NCBI GenBank assembly: GCA_017519415.1
Contig: JAFWSI010000015.1
Coordinates: forward strand, 1 to 64,000
Length of the DNA: 64,000 bases
Source of the DNA: Ruminococcus sp.
GTDB lineage: Bacteria; Bacillota; Clostridia; Oscillospirales; Ruminococcaceae
Direction of reading: 5' to 3'
Shown one piece after another: positions 44,203-53,973 of the stretch. The translations under genes were made by a program, and so were the position numbers. The notes beneath the pieces are model-generated. The model saw nothing but the letters and a program-made list of their open reading frames with translations. It was not told the DNA's origin and did no database searches. Within the stretch, counting starts at the first letter, position 1, and every line of letters begins with the position of its first letter.

Positions 44203-45561
44203 ATGCTTAACGTATATAATATACTTGAAACGATCCGCATGATACAGGACGAATGCCTTGATATACGAACTATAACTATGGGTATCTCTCTGCTGGACTG
44301 TATCGACACGGACATAGAAAAGGCCTGCGATAAGGTATACAATAAAATAGTGTCAAAGGCGGGCAGCCTTGTTGCTACAGGTCAGCAGATAGAGACCGAG
44401 TACGGCATACCCATAGTCAACAAGCGTATATCCGTAACTCCCATAGCTATGCTGGCGGCAGCCTGTCCCGACGGAGATCCCGTTAAATTCGCAAGAGCTC
44501 TTCAGAAAGCTGCGGACACCTGCGGGGTTAACTTCATAGGCGGCTATTCCGCGCTGGTGCATAAGGGCTTCAGTGCGGGGGATATGGCGCTGATAAGGTC
44601 TATTCCCGAGGCTCTGGACGTTACACAGAATATCTGCTCGTCTGTAAATATAGGCTCCACCAAGTCGGGTATCAACATGGACGCCGTAAAGCTCATGGGA
44701 GAGATCGTTAAGGAGACCGCCGTAAGGACTGCTGACCGCGACTGCATAGGACCCGCAAAGCTGGTGGTGTTCTGCAATGCCGTTGAGGATAACCCTTTCA
44801 TGGCAGGTGCTTTCCACGGCGTAGGAGAGCCAGACTGCGAGATACACGTCGGCGTTTCAGGTCCCGGAGTTGTACGCGCAGCTCTTACAAAGTATCCTGA
44901 CGCTTCAATAAATGAAATCGCAGACATAATCAAGAAGACCGCGTTCAAGATAACCCGTATGGGACAGCTTGTCGGCGCGAGAGCCTCCGAGCTCCTCGGC
45001 GTGCCCTTCGGCATAGTCGATCTTTCCCTTGCTCCCACACCTGCTGTGGGCGACAGCGTCGCTCATATCCTTGAGGAAATGGGACTTGAGATGTGCGGCA
45101 CCCACGGCACCACAGCCTGCCTTGCAATGCTCAACGATGCGGTAAAGAAAGGCGGAGTCATGGCTTCGTCCACAGTAGGCGGACTTTCGGGAGCTTTCAT
45201 TCCCGTATCCGAGGATGCAGGCATGATAGACGCGGCTGTTGCGGGAGTTCTCAGTCTTGAAAAGCTGGAGGCTATGACAGCAGTATGCTCCGTAGGACTG
45301 GATATGATAGTGGTCCCGGGCGAGATAGCTCCCGAGACCATATCCGCTATCATCGCGGACGAGGCGGCTATCGGCATGGTCAACTCAAAGACCACCGCTG
45401 TACGTCTTATCCCCGCTATCGGCAAGAAGGAGGGCGATACCCTCGAATTCGGCGGACTTCTCGGAAGCGGCCCTGTTATGCCTATCCGTGAGAAGTCATC
45501 GGCCAAGTTCATAAACCGCGGAGGACGTATCCCCGCACCTATGCAGAGCCTTAAAAACTAA
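44203..45561 (+). CDS. PFL-like / UPF0210 (DUF711) family protein
   Basis: 452 residues, the normal length. Conserved [20 protein letters not shown] at the N-terminus, [40 protein letters not shown] and [13 protein letters not shown] at the C-terminus. The fold is related to pyruvate formate-lyase but lacks the GlyRad motif (RVSGY). Function unknown. Confidence 0.92.
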   Translation: MLNVYNILETIRMIQDECLDIRTITMGISLLDCIDTDIEKACDKVYNKIVSKAGSLVATGQQIETEYGIPIVNKRISVTPIAMLAAACPDGDPVKFARALQKAADTCGVNFIGGYSALVHKGFSAGDMALIRSIPEALDVTQNICSSVNIGSTKSGINMDAVKLMGEIVKETAVRTADRDCIGPAKLVVFCNAVEDNPFMAGAFHGVGEPDCEIHVGVSGPGVVRAALTKYPDASINEIADIIKKTAFKITRMGQLVGARASELLGVPFGIVDLSLAPTPAVGDSVAHILEEMGLEMCGTHGTTACLAMLNDAVKKGGVMASSTVGGLSGAFIPVSEDAGMIDAAVAGVLSLEKLEAMTAVCSVGLDMIVVPGEIAPETISAIIADEAAIGMVNSKTTAVRLIPAIGKKEGDTLEFGGLLGSGPVMPIREKSSAKFINRGGRIPAPMQSLKN

Positions 45562-45614
45562 ACTGTATAACGCCGCGGATAATGCGGAAAAATATAAAAC
45601 CGAGGTGAGATTTT

Positions 45615-46094
45615 ATGACGGCTATCAATTCAACCGGTGGAAAATGTCCCAGCTGCGGCGCAGATGTTTTAAAGGAATATTCTGTTTTAAAGGAATACAG
45701 CTCTCCCATAAGGACCTGTAAGAAGTGCGGTCAGCAGTATCATGACAAGCGCTTCAAGGAGCTTGCGATAAGCGGTATTCCAGAAAAGAACCTGAGCTAT
45801 AAGCAGAGCCTGATCATGGCTGCCTTGGGGGTGATCTGTGTTCTTGTATTCGGTATCCCCACATATTTCTCGATAACAAGAAGCGGATATTACTATACGG
45901 GCGTTGTTGCTATGCTGATAACAGGCTTCATTATGCTTATAATGAGTATTATCGATGCTGTAACGATAAAAACGGGCATAAAGAAAAAGGGCTACGAGAA
46001 GAAGCTTGCCCTCTCTGAGGAAAGGCTCAGCAACAGGGCTTATGCTCAGCAGCTTGCCGACCTCGGGTATAATGTCCCCGACAAATATCTTTGA
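45615..46094 (+). CDS. Zinc-ribbon membrane protein
   Basis: 159 residues, RBS CGAGGTGAG. The zinc ribbon CPSCGAD ... CKKCGQQYHD (about 11-40) is followed by two transmembrane helices (about 62-86 and 92-114) and a basic cytoplasmic tail. The ORF contains a short repeat (VLKEYSVLKEYS). No known function; terminator directly downstream. Confidence 0.75.
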   Translation: MTAINSTGGKCPSCGADVLKEYSVLKEYSSPIRTCKKCGQQYHDKRFKELAISGIPEKNLSYKQSLIMAALGVICVLVFGIPTYFSITRSGYYYTGVVAMLITGFIMLIMSIIDAVTIKTGIKKKGYEKKLALSEERLSNRAYAQQLADLGYNVPDKYL

Positions 46095-46096
46095 CT

Positions 46097-46121
46097 TTAA
46101 GGGCGGATGATCCGCCCTTTT
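46097..46121 (+). terminator. Intrinsic terminator
   Basis: TTAAGGGCGGATGATCCGCCCTTTTCA just after the zinc-ribbon gene stop. Confidence 0.8.
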
Positions 46122-46204
46122 CAATTCTGACATCAGAAGCGGACTGTCAAATAAGCATTGTCAGCTCCTGCACTGATCACTTTTCACTGAAACGGAGTGG
46201 TACT

Positions 46205-47173
46205 ATGAATATCCGAAGTATACCCACGCTCTTCGGGCTTCCCGAGGCTTCTGAACTGACTGAGCTGAATGCAGGACACATTAACCGTACCTTCCTTGCT
46301 GTCTGCGGCGGCGAAAAATACATACTCCAGTCCCTGAACAGGTCTGTTTTCTGCCGACCCGAGTCCGTTATGGACAACATCAGACGTATTGAAGAGACTT
46401 TTGCGGGGGCGGGCGGTTCTTTTACGGCCGTCCCGCATTTTATCGCCTGCGGCGATAAAAACTATGCGGCCGCCGACGGAGAGCTGTGGCGTATGTACAG
46501 GTATATCACGGCGGCCGCAGGAGCCGCGGCTGACGCCGCGGCAGCGGGACGTGCCTTCGGAGCCTTCATAAAAACCATGGACGGACGGAGTCTCTGCTCC
46601 GTATCGGGTATAGAGGGCTATCACGATATTGATGGCTATTTCGGAAGACTGGCGGCAAAGGGGAGCATTGACCGTGAAAATGCGGCTGTGCTTGAAAAAG
46701 TGAGAGCAGAACTCGGAGAAGTTTTCGATAAGGATATGCCGGAGCGTATTATTCACGGCGACGCCAAGACCGACAACGTTATAACGGGAGAGCACACTGT
46801 GCTTATAGACCTTGATACTGTTATGTACGGGTATGCGGCGCTGGACTACGGAGACCTTATCCGCTCGGTATCTGCTGAGGAGTTCCCAGATACAGAAAGG
46901 ATAAGGGAAGCGACGCTGGGCTTCGCGGAGGGGCTGGACGGACTTCTTACCGATGCGGAGGTCGGGTCGCTTTACTACGGAATACTCCGCAGCATAGCTG
47001 AGCTGGCGGTGAGATACTTTGCCGACAGCCTCAGCGATGAAAAATATTTTCGCGGGAAAAGCTCCGCAGACTGCCTTGTCCGTGCCGGGCAGCTGATGAG
47101 ACAGCTGAGCAGCTTCATAGAACGTGAGAATGAGCTGAAAAAGCTGATTTACCGATGCTTTGACAGGGGATAG
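46205..47173 (+). CDS. APH-fold kinase, N-acetylhexosamine 1-kinase-like
   Basis: 322 residues from ATG at 46205 (GGAGTGG upstream; the frame opens earlier without RBS). GHINRTFLAV and KYILQSLNRSVF near the N-terminus, then catalytic HGDAKTDNVI (about 184-193) and metal-binding IDLDTVMYGY (about 202-211) with DYGDLIRS. This order and the LNRSVF..P motif match NahK-type kinases that phosphorylate N-acetylhexosamines at C1. Aminoglycoside kinase is a less likely reading. No lacto-N-biose genes adjoin, so the sugar is unproven. Confidence 0.78.
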   Translation: MNIRSIPTLFGLPEASELTELNAGHINRTFLAVCGGEKYILQSLNRSVFCRPESVMDNIRRIEETFAGAGGSFTAVPHFIACGDKNYAAADGELWRMYRYITAAAGAAADAAAAGRAFGAFIKTMDGRSLCSVSGIEGYHDIDGYFGRLAAKGSIDRENAAVLEKVRAELGEVFDKDMPERIIHGDAKTDNVITGEHTVLIDLDTVMYGYAALDYGDLIRSVSAEEFPDTERIREATLGFAEGLDGLLTDAEVGSLYYGILRSIAELAVRYFADSLSDEKYFRGKSSADCLVRAGQLMRQLSSFIERENELKKLIYRCFDRG

Positions 47174-47214
47174 CGTGAGTACAGAAAGCAATTCCGATAC
47201 AGCTTTTCAAAAAC

Positions 47215-47253
47215 TGCCGATTGACAGGAGTTTCCTGTAAGTCGGCTTTTTTT
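47215..47253 (+). terminator. Intrinsic terminator of the kinase gene
   Basis: GCCGA-TTG-ACAGGA-GTT-TCCTGT-AAG-TCGGC followed by seven T. Confidence 0.85.
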
Positions 47254-47286
47254 GTCCGTTGATTTGATGAAAATTCACAAAAACTA

Positions 47287-47315
47287 TTGACAAGCGCAGC
47301 ATATTCAGTTATAAT
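47287..47315 (+). promoter_or_regulatory. Sigma-A promoter of the DUF1508 gene
   Basis: TTGACA (47287-47292), 17-base spacer, TATAAT (47310-47315), a perfect consensus. Confidence 0.88.
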
Positions 47316-47384
47316 TATAATATAATTCCAAGTAATCGGTCGGAAACGATCGGTTTATATTGCTGAAAGGTGTTGAAAAAAATT

Positions 47385-47771
47385 ATGGGAAAATTTATCA
47401 TCAAGGCTACCAAAACAGGTTTCACATTCAGCCTCAAGGCTGGAAACGGTGAGATCATCGCGACAGGCGGCGAGGTATACAATACCCTTGCCAATGTAAA
47501 GAACGGTATCGCAAGCGTTGCCAAGAACGCTCCCGTTGCTAATCTTGAAGATCAGACAGTAGAAGGCTTCCAGACGGAAACAAATCCTAAGTTTGAGATA
47601 TACAAGGATAAGGCTGGCGAGTTCAGATTCCGCCTTAAAGCAAAGAACGGTGAGATCATCGCAGCCAGCGAGGGCTATGTCAAGAAGGACAGCTGCAAGA
47701 AGGGCATCGCCAGCGTAAGGAAGAACGCTGTTGACGCTATCGTTATCGAGCCCGAGCCTGACAAGAAATGA
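47385..47771 (+). CDS. DUF1508 (YegP-like) protein
   Basis: 128 residues from ATG at 47385, with AAAGGTG about 12 bases upstream; GTG/TTG codons further up overlap the RBS. Two tandem DUF1508 units (residues about 1-55 and 68-118): KFIIKATKTGFTFSLKAGNG / KFEIYKDKAGEFRFRLKAKN, each with GEIIAxxxxY and GIASVxKNA. Small, abundant proteins of unknown role. It has its own strong promoter and terminator. Confidence 0.9.
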   Translation: MGKFIIKATKTGFTFSLKAGNGEIIATGGEVYNTLANVKNGIASVAKNAPVANLEDQTVEGFQTETNPKFEIYKDKAGEFRFRLKAKNGEIIAASEGYVKKDSCKKGIASVRKNAVDAIVIEPEPDKK

Positions 47772-47779
47772 TAAATGAC

Positions 47780-47809
47780 GGACTGTCGCTTCGGCGGCAG
47801 TCTTTTTTA
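47780..47809 (+). terminator. Intrinsic terminator
   Basis: GGACTGTCG-CTTCG-GCGGCAGTCTTTTTTAT, after the DUF1508 stop. Confidence 0.75.
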
Positions 47810-47823
47810 TTCTGAATTAGGTG

Positions 47824-47853
47824 TTGACAATACATATAAAATTGATATATAAT
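47824..47853 (+). promoter_or_regulatory. Sigma-A promoter of dapF-dapL with hairpin leader
   Basis: TTGACA (47824-47829), 18-base spacer, TATAAT (47848-47853). The leader to 47953 holds the stem TGCGGCA / TGCCGCA (47866-47897). It is too short for a classical lysine riboswitch. Confidence 0.75.
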
Positions 47854-47953
47854 ATACTCGCAGAGTGCGGCAGCGTGTTAGCAGCGCTTATGCCGCAGGA
47901 CTGCTTTGCTTTACTGCTCTCTTCTGTGAGTCACCTGTGATGGGAGCAATATT

Positions 47954-48832
47954 ATGAGATTTTCAAAAATGCATGGTATCGGTAATGACTATATCTATGT
48001 GAACTGCTTCGAGGAGACCGTCAGCGAGCCCGAAAAGGTCTCGGTGGTGCTCAGCGACAGACACAAGGGAATCGGCTCGGACGGACTGGTGCTCATCATG
48101 CCCTCGGACAAGGCTGATTTCCGCATGAGGATATTCAATGCGGACGGCTCGGAGGCTATGATGTGCGGCAACGCTACACGCTGCATCGGAAAATACGTGT
48201 ACGATACGGGACTTACCGACAAGACCGACATTACACTTGAGACGAATTCTGGCATAAAATATCTTAAGCTTTATCTTAAGGACGATAAGGTGGACTCCGT
48301 TACCGTTGATATGGGCAAGGCTGTGCTTGTGCCGGGGGACATTCCCGTAAACAGCGACAAGGAGCGCTTCATCAGCGAGCCCGTTGAGGTATGTGGCAGA
48401 ACGTGGAAGATTACCTCCGTTTCAATGGGCAATCCCCACGCAGTCATATTCACTGAGGGCGTGGCGGAGCTTGACCTCGAGAAGATAGGCCCCTGCTTCG
48501 AGAACCACAGCCTGTTCCCGAACCGCGTGAATACGGAGTTCGCAGAGGTCATCGACAGTCATACTCTCAATATGCGCGTCTGGGAGCGCGGCAGCGGCGA
48601 GACCTTCGCCTGCGGCACGGGAACCTGTGCTACGGTTGTAGCGGCTGTGCTAAACGGCATATGCAGGTATGACGAGGAAGTCCTTGTGCATCTGAGGGGC
48701 GGAGACCTGCGTATCACCTATAAGTCCGACGGCACCGTGCTTATGACGGGACCTGCCGAGTACGTTTTCGAGGGAACTGTTTCCGACGAATTCATCAATA
48801 AAGCAAAGGAGAATGTTGTATGCCGCAGCTGA
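47954..48832 (+). CDS. dapF: Diaminopimelate epimerase
   Basis: 292 residues. Both catalytic cysteines are present: Cys71 in MMCGNATRC and Cys220 in FACGTGTCA; FSKMHGIGNDYIYVN is the conserved N-terminus. It converts LL-DAP to meso-DAP for lysine and peptidoglycan. Overlaps dapL by 13 bases, so translation is coupled. Confidence 0.96.
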   Translation: MRFSKMHGIGNDYIYVNCFEETVSEPEKVSVVLSDRHKGIGSDGLVLIMPSDKADFRMRIFNADGSEAMMCGNATRCIGKYVYDTGLTDKTDITLETNSGIKYLKLYLKDDKVDSVTVDMGKAVLVPGDIPVNSDKERFISEPVEVCGRTWKITSVSMGNPHAVIFTEGVAELDLEKIGPCFENHSLFPNRVNTEFAEVIDSHTLNMRVWERGSGETFACGTGTCATVVAAVLNGICRYDEEVLVHLRGGDLRITYKSDGTVLMTGPAEYVFEGTVSDEFINKAKENVVCRS

Positions 48833-50031
48833 ACGAAAACTTTCTCAGACTTGAGAAAAACTACCTTTTTATTAATATAGCAAAGAAAATCGCCGCATTC
48901 AAGGAGCTTCACCCGGAGGCTGACATAATCAGAATGGGTATCGGCGACGTTACCCTGCCTATCGCCCCTGTAGTCATAGAAGCCATGAAGAAGGGCTGCG
49001 ATGAAATGGGCGTTAAGGAGACCTTCCGCGGCTATGAGGACAGCGGCGCAGGCTATGACTTTCTGCGCGAGGCTGTTTCACGTTATTATAAGAGCTTCGG
49101 AGCCGATGTGGCTCCCTCGGAGATAAGGATCAACGACGGTGCAAAGTCTGACTGCGGAAATATCGTGGATATATTCGGCGACGACAATATCATTCTCGTC
49201 ACGGATCCCGCTTATCCCGTATATGTGGACTCCAATCTCATGAGCGGCAGGAAGATAATCTATGCCGACTCCAACGAGGAGAACGGCTTTGCGGCTATGC
49301 CCGATCAGTCTGTTCATGCGGACATCATTTATCTCTGCTCACCCAATAATCCCACGGGCTCTGTCTATACCCGCTCTCAGCTTGAGGAGTGGATAGCCTA
49401 TGCGAAGCGCAATAACGCTGTTATCATCTATGATTCGGCTTATGAAGCCTTTATCACAGACCCCGATGTGCCGAGGAGCATTTTCTGCGTCGAGGGCGCA
49501 AAGGAGTGCTGTATCGAGATGTGCTCCCTTTCCAAGACCGCGGGCTTTACGGGTATGCGCTGCGGATATACCGTTATCCCGGAGGCTCTCATCGTAAAGG
49601 CGGGCGACGGTACGGATGTCTCCGTAGCTCAGATATGGGGAAGACGTCAGGGAAGCAAGTTCAACGGTGTTTCATATCCCGTGCAGTGCGCGGCAGCAGC
49701 CGTTTTCACCGACGAGGGACTCAGGCAGGTGCATGAGAATATCGCCTATTATCAGGAGAATGCCCGCATAATATCAGATACCATGAAAAGGCTGGGCGTG
49801 AAGTTCACGGGCGGAGTGAATTCTCCGTATATATGGTTCAAGTGTCCCAATGACATGAAGAGCTGGGATTTCTTTGATCTTATGCTGGAAAAGATCGCCG
49901 TTGTGGGTACTCCCGGTGCGGGCTTCGGCAGGAACGGGGAGGGCTGGTTCAGACTCACCTCCTTCGGTGACAGACAGCGTACCATTGAAGCTATGGAACG
50001 CTTTGAAAGGCTTGTAAATGAAATGAAATAA
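48820..50031 (+). CDS. dapL: LL-diaminopimelate aminotransferase
   Basis: 403 residues. NYLFINIAKKIAAF, RMGIGDVTLPI, GYEDSGAGYDFLREA, NPTGSVYT and the PLP lysine in CSLSKTAGFTGMRCGYT are DapL signatures. It makes LL-DAP directly from tetrahydrodipicolinate, skipping the acyl pathways. Followed by an intrinsic terminator. Confidence 0.95.
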   Translation: MPQLNENFLRLEKNYLFINIAKKIAAFKELHPEADIIRMGIGDVTLPIAPVVIEAMKKGCDEMGVKETFRGYEDSGAGYDFLREAVSRYYKSFGADVAPSEIRINDGAKSDCGNIVDIFGDDNIILVTDPAYPVYVDSNLMSGRKIIYADSNEENGFAAMPDQSVHADIIYLCSPNNPTGSVYTRSQLEEWIAYAKRNNAVIIYDSAYEAFITDPDVPRSIFCVEGAKECCIEMCSLSKTAGFTGMRCGYTVIPEALIVKAGDGTDVSVAQIWGRRQGSKFNGVSYPVQCAAAAVFTDEGLRQVHENIAYYQENARIISDTMKRLGVKFTGGVNSPYIWFKCPNDMKSWDFFDLMLEKIAVVGTPGAGFGRNGEGWFRLTSFGDRQRTIEAMERFERLVNEMK

Positions 50032-50033
50032 CT

Positions 50034-50059
50034 TAAAGGGCGGGTTACCGCCCTTTTTT
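50034..50059 (+). terminator. Intrinsic terminator of dapF-dapL
   Basis: AAAGGGCGG-GTTA-CCGCCCTTTTTTC, three bases after the stop. Confidence 0.88.
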
Positions 50060-50111
50060 CTTTAAATAAAAAAAATAATATCCCTGTTAATATTTAATTC
50101 ACAAAAATCTA

Positions 50112-50140
50112 TTGACATAACGTCTGAAATAATATATAAT
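50112..50140 (+). promoter_or_regulatory. Sigma-A promoter of rny
   Basis: TTGACA (50112-50117), 17-base spacer, TATAAT (50135-50140), a perfect consensus. Confidence 0.85.
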
Positions 50141-50146
50141 AATGAT

Positions 50147-50420
50147 GTTGTATTTATTTGCATAATATTACTTTGGCAGTATATGCAGCTTTGTTTTAAA
50201 TCATTATCCACGGAAATGCGATAAATAAAGAGGATTTCCGTGTTTAAATATGATAACGGAACAAATTTTGGACGAGACATCGTCCGCCTATGTTTTGCGG
50301 ACCTCGCCTTCGGGCAGGTTCTTGGAATATATATTTAAATGAATAAAATAATGCGGCATTTACCGCCTTTCAGTAATAATTAAATTAAGATACAAACGTT
50401 TAATTATATTCAGAAAAGGA
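50147..50420 (+). promoter_or_regulatory. Long structured 5' leader of rny
   Basis: About 280 untranslated bases. Stem CACGGAAAT / ATTTCCGTG (50209-50242). Then GGACGA / TCGTCC (50270-50285) and GTCCGC / GCGGAC (50282-50302) share the segment 50282-50285, so they exclude each other, followed by GCC-TTCG-GGC. Nothing codes here. A leader that rearranges could let RNase Y control its own mRNA (inference). Confidence 0.4.
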
Positions 50421-50433
50421 GGTAATGCACTGT

Positions 50434-52011
50434 ATGAACTTAGGTCTTGCTATCGTTCTTATCCTTGTTGCACTGGCAGCAGGCGTAGGCGTGGGATATG
50501 CCCTTTTCTACAAGAAGGGTGTCGATGCCGGCGTAGAGAAGCGTAAGCATGACGCAGAGACTATATTGGGCTCTGCGGAACAGCAGGCAGAGCGTATCGT
50601 AGAGGACGCTGTGAAGGACGCTGACAGTAAGAAGAAAAGCGCACTTATCGAGGCTAAGGACGAAATACATAAGCTCCGCACAGAGGCGGATAAAGAGATC
50701 AAGGATCGCAGAGCAGAGCTGTCACGTCAGGAAAGACGTATGCAGCAGAAGGAAGAAAATTTAGACAAGAAAACTGATAATCTTGAAAAGAAGGAGGACG
50801 CGCTCAATCAGAAGATAAAGACAGCCGACGAGAAGCTCAAGGAGGCTGACGCCATCAAGAAAAGCCAGATGGATATTCTCGAGCGTATTTCCGAATTCAC
50901 CAAGGATCAGGCTAAGGAGTACATAATCTCAAAGCTTGAGGACGATCTTGTGCACGAAAAGGCAGTTAAGATCGCAGCCTATGAACAGCTGATCAAGGAC
51001 GAATGTCAGGAGAAGGCGAGAAGCTATATCTCCCTCGCAATCGCCAAGGTCGCTGCGGATCAGGTGTCAGAGGCGGCAGTATCTGTCGTTCCTCTTCCGA
51101 ATGACGAGATGAAGGGCCGTATCATCGGCCGTGAGGGACGCAATATCAGGACCCTCGAAACTCTTACGGGAGTAGATCTTATCATCGACGATACCCCCGA
51201 GGCAATAACTATTTCCTGCTTTGACCAGATCAGGCGTGAGGTCGCAAGGATAGCGCTCGAAAAGCTTATAGCTGACGGCCGTATCCACCCGACACGCATC
51301 GAGGAAATGGTCGAAAAAGCCAAGCGCGAAGTTGAGTACCGTATCAAGCAGGAGGGTGAGCGTGCTGTGATAGAGACCAATGTCCACGGCCTCAATCATG
51401 AGCTCATAAAGCTCATCGGACGCCTCAAGTTCCGTACAAGCTACAGACAGAATGTACTCGATCATTCGATCGAAGTAGCAAAGCTCTGCGGAGTACTTGC
51501 CTCAGAGCTTGGCGTTGACGCTAATATCGCAAGACGAGCAGGTCTTCTTCACGACATCGGTAAGGCTCTTACCGCCGAGATAGAGGGCTCGCACGTTCAG
51601 ATAGGCGTTGATGTTTGTAAAAAATACAACGAAAACCCTGTTATTATCCATGCTGTGGAGGCTCACCATAACGATGTTGAGCCAAGAACAGTCATTGCCT
51701 GCATAGTTCAGGCAGCCGACGCTATCTCCGCTGCAAGGCCTGCCGCAAGAAGCGAAAACTATGAAAGCTATATCAAGCGCCTTCAGAAGCTTGAGGAGAT
51801 ATGCAACTCCTACGAGGGCGTTGAGAAATGCTTTGCCGTACAGGCGGGTCGTGAAGTCAGGATCATGGTGGTACCCGAAGTTATCAACGATGAGAAAATG
51901 GTCATCGTCGCAAGACAGATCGCACAGCAGATCGAGACCGAGATGGATTATCCCGGACAGATCAAGGTCAACCTCATCCGCGAGAGCAGGGTATCTGATT
52001 ACGCAAAGTAA
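50434..52011 (+). CDS. rny: Ribonuclease Y
   Basis: 525 residues from ATG at 50434, or 528 from ATG at 50425; AAGGAGG leaves 11 or 2 bases, so the later start is favoured but not certain. Membrane helix about 2-24, a long charged coiled coil (about 30-190, [19 protein letters not shown]), KH domain (about 210-275, [20 protein letters not shown]), HD domain (about 335-430, [19 protein letters not shown]). It is the membrane endonuclease that starts mRNA decay in Firmicutes. Confidence 0.95.
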   Translation: MNLGLAIVLILVALAAGVGVGYALFYKKGVDAGVEKRKHDAETILGSAEQQAERIVEDAVKDADSKKKSALIEAKDEIHKLRTEADKEIKDRRAELSRQERRMQQKEENLDKKTDNLEKKEDALNQKIKTADEKLKEADAIKKSQMDILERISEFTKDQAKEYIISKLEDDLVHEKAVKIAAYEQLIKDECQEKARSYISLAIAKVAADQVSEAAVSVVPLPNDEMKGRIIGREGRNIRTLETLTGVDLIIDDTPEAITISCFDQIRREVARIALEKLIADGRIHPTRIEEMVEKAKREVEYRIKQEGERAVIETNVHGLNHELIKLIGRLKFRTSYRQNVLDHSIEVAKLCGVLASELGVDANIARRAGLLHDIGKALTAEIEGSHVQIGVDVCKKYNENPVIIHAVEAHHNDVEPRTVIACIVQAADAISAARPAARSENYESYIKRLQKLEEICNSYEGVEKCFAVQAGREVRIMVVPEVINDEKMVIVARQIAQQIETEMDYPGQIKVNLIRESRVSDYAK

Positions 52012-52058
52012 TAAGGTCCTGTATGGAGATGCAAGTATCCTGAAAAGGGATGACCCAT

Positions 52059-52096
52059 CGGCTGTCGGGCTTTTTGCTCGACAGCCGTTTTATTTT
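52059..52096 (+). terminator. Intrinsic terminator of rny
   Basis: CGGCTGTCGgGC-TTTTT-GCtCGACAGCCGTTTTATTTT. Confidence 0.85.
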
Positions 52097-52188
52097 CATT
52101 AGATCATTTATTTCATTGCGAAGTCTTTAGGAAGCTCCCAGAGTCTTCGGAATGAAATAACCTAATGATAAAGGGGGTCCAAAACACC

Positions 52189-53949
52189 ATGAAAAGGCTA
52201 TCATTCTTAAGTGCAATGGGGTCAGCACTCGCTTCGGCAGTGCTTGCACTTTCGGCCGTACAGTTAAGTACGGGAGCTGCCTGGGAAAAGGTCGATCGTC
52301 TCGGCGATGTAAACAATGACGGCTGCGTCAGCATTGCAGATGTCGTCCTGCTTTCCAGATACCTGAGAGGAGCGTCCGAACTCGGCGGTGAGAGCGTATA
52401 TAATATCGGAAATTCCTATTATTCAATAGGCAACGAGAATTATTATGCATTACCTGCTTACGGAGGCGTAAAGCTCAGCAGCACCGGTACTATACTGAAG
52501 GCTGACATCAATCAGGACGGTTCTATCGACATATTCGATCTCGTAAGGTTGAAATCAGAGATCGTAACGTCAGATCCGTCAGGATACATCTATCGCTGGT
52601 ACAATGAGACCGCGACTACAACAACTACCACTACTACTACGACAACGACAACCGCCACGACAACAACTACTGAGACCATTTATACAGAACCTGCTGCTAC
52701 AGACACCGCTGTCCCTATAAAGAGGGAGTATATTGCTGCACCGATCTATGATATGTACGGTACTCTTCCGTCACAGGGAGAAGCTGATCTTCTGATCTTC
52801 TATGTTGATTTCCCGGATTGTAAATTCAGTTACGAGCCTACGACGGAGCGCATAGAGGAGATTGCCTTCGGACCTGAGGATACTCAGTCACTATTGTACC
52901 CCTTTGAAAGCTGTTCTGCTTTCTATTCAAGATCTTCGAAAGGCATGATGAACCTTACTGGTAAGGCTTACAGGTATACTACACAGAAGGAAATGTCAGC
53001 CTATGGAGGAGATGTGTTCAAGGTCGACTTCACTACCGAGGTCCTCAGAGAAATGGATCCGTATGTGGATTATTCACAGTTTGATGCTGATCGGGACGGT
53101 ATCGTAGACGCGATACTGTTCTGTGTTCCGTCTGAGGCGCCTGACAGTGACTGGTGGCCCTGTGCCGGTGAATTCGGCGGAAATGCGGCAATAAGACTGG
53201 ACAGCAAGGCAATAGGACATGTCATTACAGGAAACGCCGCTATACAGGGAGATCAGGACTATTCAGCCTTTGTTACCACATATCTGCATGAAATGGGTCA
53301 CTGTATGGGACTTCCCGATTATTATCTTTTCGGCAAGGACGACTATGAGGGGCTTCATGGCTCCGCAGGTTATGAGCTTATGGATGAAGCGCGTTCGGAT
53401 TTCTCGTGCGTGTCAAAGCTTATGCTTGGGTGGTATACCAGGGATCAGATAATGATATATGACAGAAGCAGCGGCCCTGCAAACTTTACGCTGAAGAACT
53501 GTGAGACCGCAGAGGGCAACTGTCTTATCATACCGGTAGGAGATCTTGACAATAACTTCAAGAGCGAGTTCTTCATACTTGAATATTTTACTCTCGACGG
53601 CAATAACAGTAACATTGACGATTATTTCTGGTGGCGTCATACTGGAGAGGGTATAAGATGCTTCCATGTTGAGGCTACAGAGTACTTTGACGGCGTACGT
53701 ACCTTCTTCAAATATGAGAGCGGAAACGATCATTTTACCGATAATGATGAAGGAATAAGATTTATCCGCCTTGTAAATGACATCGAGAAGGATAACTTCT
53801 TCAGGACAGGAAGTCACATAAACAGCGCTATAAAGGGCTTTTCAAGATATATCAACAGCGCTTCGACATACAGAGATCTGCGCGTAAACATTGATATTAA
53901 CGAGAATTACGGCGACGATTATGTTGTATGCATATGGCCGTACTATTAA
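52189..53949 (+). CDS. Dockerin M6-like metalloprotease
   Basis: 586 residues from ATG at 52189 (AAGGGGG upstream; the ATG at 52165 precedes the RBS). Signal peptide about 1-32; N-terminal dockerin (about 38-128) whose loops GDVNNDGCVSIAD and ADINQDGSIDIFD are separated by an unusual insert of about 30 residues (SVYNIGNSYYSIGNENYYAL); a Thr linker (about 143-165); then an M6-type protease region. Zinc site HEMGHCMGLPDY (His367, Glu368, His371, with Gly and Asp as in HExxHxxGxxD), and FDADRDGIVDAILF is a Ca-like motif. It probably cleaves proteins in or around the cellulosome. Followed by an O-antigen-ligase-like gene after 24 bases. Confidence 0.88.
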   Translation: MKRLSFLSAMGSALASAVLALSAVQLSTGAAWEKVDRLGDVNNDGCVSIADVVLLSRYLRGASELGGESVYNIGNSYYSIGNENYYALPAYGGVKLSSTGTILKADINQDGSIDIFDLVRLKSEIVTSDPSGYIYRWYNETATTTTTTTTTTTTTATTTTTETIYTEPAATDTAVPIKREYIAAPIYDMYGTLPSQGEADLLIFYVDFPDCKFSYEPTTERIEEIAFGPEDTQSLLYPFESCSAFYSRSSKGMMNLTGKAYRYTTQKEMSAYGGDVFKVDFTTEVLREMDPYVDYSQFDADRDGIVDAILFCVPSEAPDSDWWPCAGEFGGNAAIRLDSKAIGHVITGNAAIQGDQDYSAFVTTYLHEMGHCMGLPDYYLFGKDDYEGLHGSAGYELMDEARSDFSCVSKLMLGWYTRDQIMIYDRSSGPANFTLKNCETAEGNCLIIPVGDLDNNFKSEFFILEYFTLDGNNSNIDDYFWWRHTGEGIRCFHVEATEYFDGVRTFFKYESGNDHFTDNDEGIRFIRLVNDIEKDNFFRTGSHINSAIKGFSRYINSASTYRDLRVNIDINENYGDDYVVCIWPYY

Positions 53950-53973
53950 TCTGAGGAAGGAAAGTAACAGCAC

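Noticed and set aside
46205..47173. Aminoglycoside resistance kinase
   Set aside because: Motifs and flanking residues fit NahK-type sugar kinases better; no resistance context.
47854..47953. dapF leader considered as a lysine riboswitch
   Set aside because: Only about 100 bases with one main stem; the known lysine riboswitch is larger and its core motifs are absent.
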